NCBI GenBank assembly: GCA_035480615.1
Contig: DATIHO010000127.1
Coordinates: forward strand, 1 to 6,691
From: CAIPFQ01 sp035480615
GTDB taxonomy: Bacteria > Chlamydiota > Chlamydiia > Chlamydiales > SM23-39
Length of the DNA: 6,691 bases
Reading direction: 5' to 3'
Shown here: positions 6,130 through 6,691 of the stretch, piece after piece
Layout of the letters: every line of letters begins with the position of its first letter
How positions within the stretch are numbered: position 1 is the first letter of the stretch
Made by a program: the position numbers and the translations under genes
The notes under the pieces: generated by a model
The model's database searches: none
The model's input: the letters and a program-made list of their open reading frames with translations, nothing else
What the model was told of the DNA's origin: nothing

Positions 6130-6506
6130 TTATGCAAAGGTTTCATCTTTCTGAGCGAGCCATTATCGGACATTGAATAGCCCAACATCTGAGCTACGTT
6201 TTGTGTAAAGGAAATTCCTTTTTGTCCTCTTAACTCGATTAAGAGTCGACTGACATTGGTTTTGAATGGAGAGAGACAACCATTTTTAGAATCGTAAACA
6301 TAAATTGGCAAATCCAAATGATATTTTTCCTTAACCATCCGTTGAACAAGCAAAATTTCAAGTTGTGGAATTGCACTTTCTTGATCGTTTACAAAAAGGC
6401 CCACTAAATCCCGAATAGAAAAATGGGCATTCACCTCATTCATTGAATATCGATTAAAAAGAGGAGTTTTCTTAATAAAATCTGATAATTCATGAAGGTT
6501 TTTCAT
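6126..6506 (-). CDS. Hypothetical protein, 126 residues
   Basis: I do not recognise the family. The protein is soluble with no signal peptide or membrane segment. It has a probably helical first half (residues 1-60), a short strand-like stretch LPIYVYDSKNGCLSPF around 66-81, and a helical C-terminal part with LRGQKGISFTQNVAQMLGYS (93-112). That last stretch loosely recalls the start of an XRE helix-turn-helix, but it is too short and too late in the protein to call. The ATG at 6506 has only a distant GGAG at 6530-6533. The same frame stays open upstream for 19 further codons to a TAA near 6562, without any ATG, GTG or TTG. Its stop overlaps the stop of the convergent propeller gene by 4 nt. 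A plausible promoter lies at 6534-6562. The gene could be the truncated end of a longer one. Confidence 0.6.
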   Translation of the reverse strand: MKNLHELSDFIKKTPLFNRYSMNEVNAHFSIRDLVGLFVNDQESAIPQLEILLVQRMVKEKYHLDLPIYVYDSKNGCLSPFKTNVSRLLIELRGQKGISFTQNVAQMLGYSMSDNGSLRKMKPLHN

Positions 6507-6533
6507 GCTTTTAAAATAGGCAATGAGTTCTCC

Positions 6534-6562
6534 ATCATTGTCTGTACCGCCAATGCTGTCAA
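6534..6562 (-). promoter_or_regulatory. Candidate sigma-70-type promoter for the leftward gene at 6126-6506
   Basis: On the minus strand TTGACA (6562-6557) is a perfect -35, followed by exactly 17 bases and AATGAT (6539-6534), which matches four of six bases of the -10 consensus. Transcription would begin near 6527, about 20 bases before the ATG. Such a start would remove most of the GGAG at 6530-6533 from the transcript, leaving a weak ribosome site. Confidence 0.4.
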
Positions 6563-6602
6563 TTTAAGGTTTTAGTACGCAATAGGTCGTGATATCTTCT
6601 TG

Positions 6603-6619
6603 TCCTAAACAACTTAGGA
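6603..6619 (+). repeat. Small hairpin overlapping the Shine-Dalgarno of the last gene
   Basis: TCCTAA (6603-6608) and TTAGGA (6614-6619) are exact reverse complements with the loop ACAAC. The right arm contains AGGA (6616-6619), the probable ribosome-binding site six bases before the ATG at 6626. Pairing would hide it, but six pairs including only two G-C pairs is weak. Confidence 0.35.
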
Positions 6620-6625
6620 AAGAAT

Positions 6626-6691
6626 ATGGAGACCTCTCAAAAAGTTCTAAGGCAAGCAGTCTTGATTCTCAAAAATCCAAACTTCATCGCA
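6626..6691 (+). CDS. Partial CDS, 5' end only (22 codons); unknown protein
   Basis: An ATG preceded by AGGAAAG at good distance opens a frame that runs without a stop to the last base of the window. It encodes METSQKVLRQAVLILKNPNF followed by I-A. A polar start, an amphipathic basic helix and then 'kNPnfIa' resembles the N-terminus of many membrane proteins just before the first membrane helix, but 22 residues cannot settle the family. It is divergent from the leftward gene at 6126-6506, with 119 bases between their starts. No convincing promoter is seen on this strand; TGATAT at 6590-6595 is a poor -10 candidate. Confidence 0.55.
   Translation, partial: METSQKVLRQAVLILKNPNFIA

Overview
The window is a moderately AT-rich bacterial segment. 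A compact five-gene rightward block (681-6129) is flanked by accessory-looking sequence. No rRNA, tRNA, CRISPR array, transposase or integrase gene is visible. Two encoded proteins carry N-terminal export signals, and the menaquinone enzyme implies a respiring bacterium. The overall flavour (AT-rich, a menH-like gene beside transporter and envelope genes, a degraded toxin-antitoxin locus) would fit an intracellular or amoeba-associated bacterium such as an environmental chlamydia. No marker gene proves this, so the assignment is a weak guess.

Left edge (1-642). A perfect 25-bp inverted repeat opens the window. It is followed by a leftward small gene (137-505) with a strongly basic Lys/Ser tail. 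That gene's start overlaps by 4 nt the stop of an upstream reading frame that has lost its 5' part (502-642). The fragment looks like the C-terminal strands of a small toxin nuclease, and the downstream gene looks like a possible partner antitoxin, so this may be a decayed toxin-antitoxin module. That reading is inference.

Central block (681-6129, all +). The genes are a MenH-type alpha/beta hydrolase, a 14-helix DHA2 drug/proton antiporter, an L-2-hydroxyglutarate oxidase (LhgO), a peptide deformylase with an apparent signal peptide, and an exported PQQ-type beta-propeller protein. The junctions are a 4-nt ATGA overlap, an 11-nt gap with a good Shine-Dalgarno, a second 4-nt ATGA overlap and an 11-nt overlap, so co-transcription and translational coupling are very likely. 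MenH makes a menaquinone precursor. LhgO removes the metabolic by-product L-2-hydroxyglutarate and in E. coli passes electrons to the quinone pool. The last two products are predicted to leave the cytoplasm. For the deformylase this is unusual, because the family acts on nascent chains at the ribosome.

Right edge (6126-6691). A leftward unknown gene (126 codons) converges on the propeller gene with stop codons overlapping by 4 nt, so no separate terminator space exists. It has a plausible sigma-70-type promoter (6534-6562). A divergent gene begins at 6626 behind a good Shine-Dalgarno lying in a small hairpin, and runs off the window after 22 codons.

The most noteworthy item is the exported deformylase coupled to an exported propeller. 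The rest is mostly recognisable housekeeping and accessory genes.
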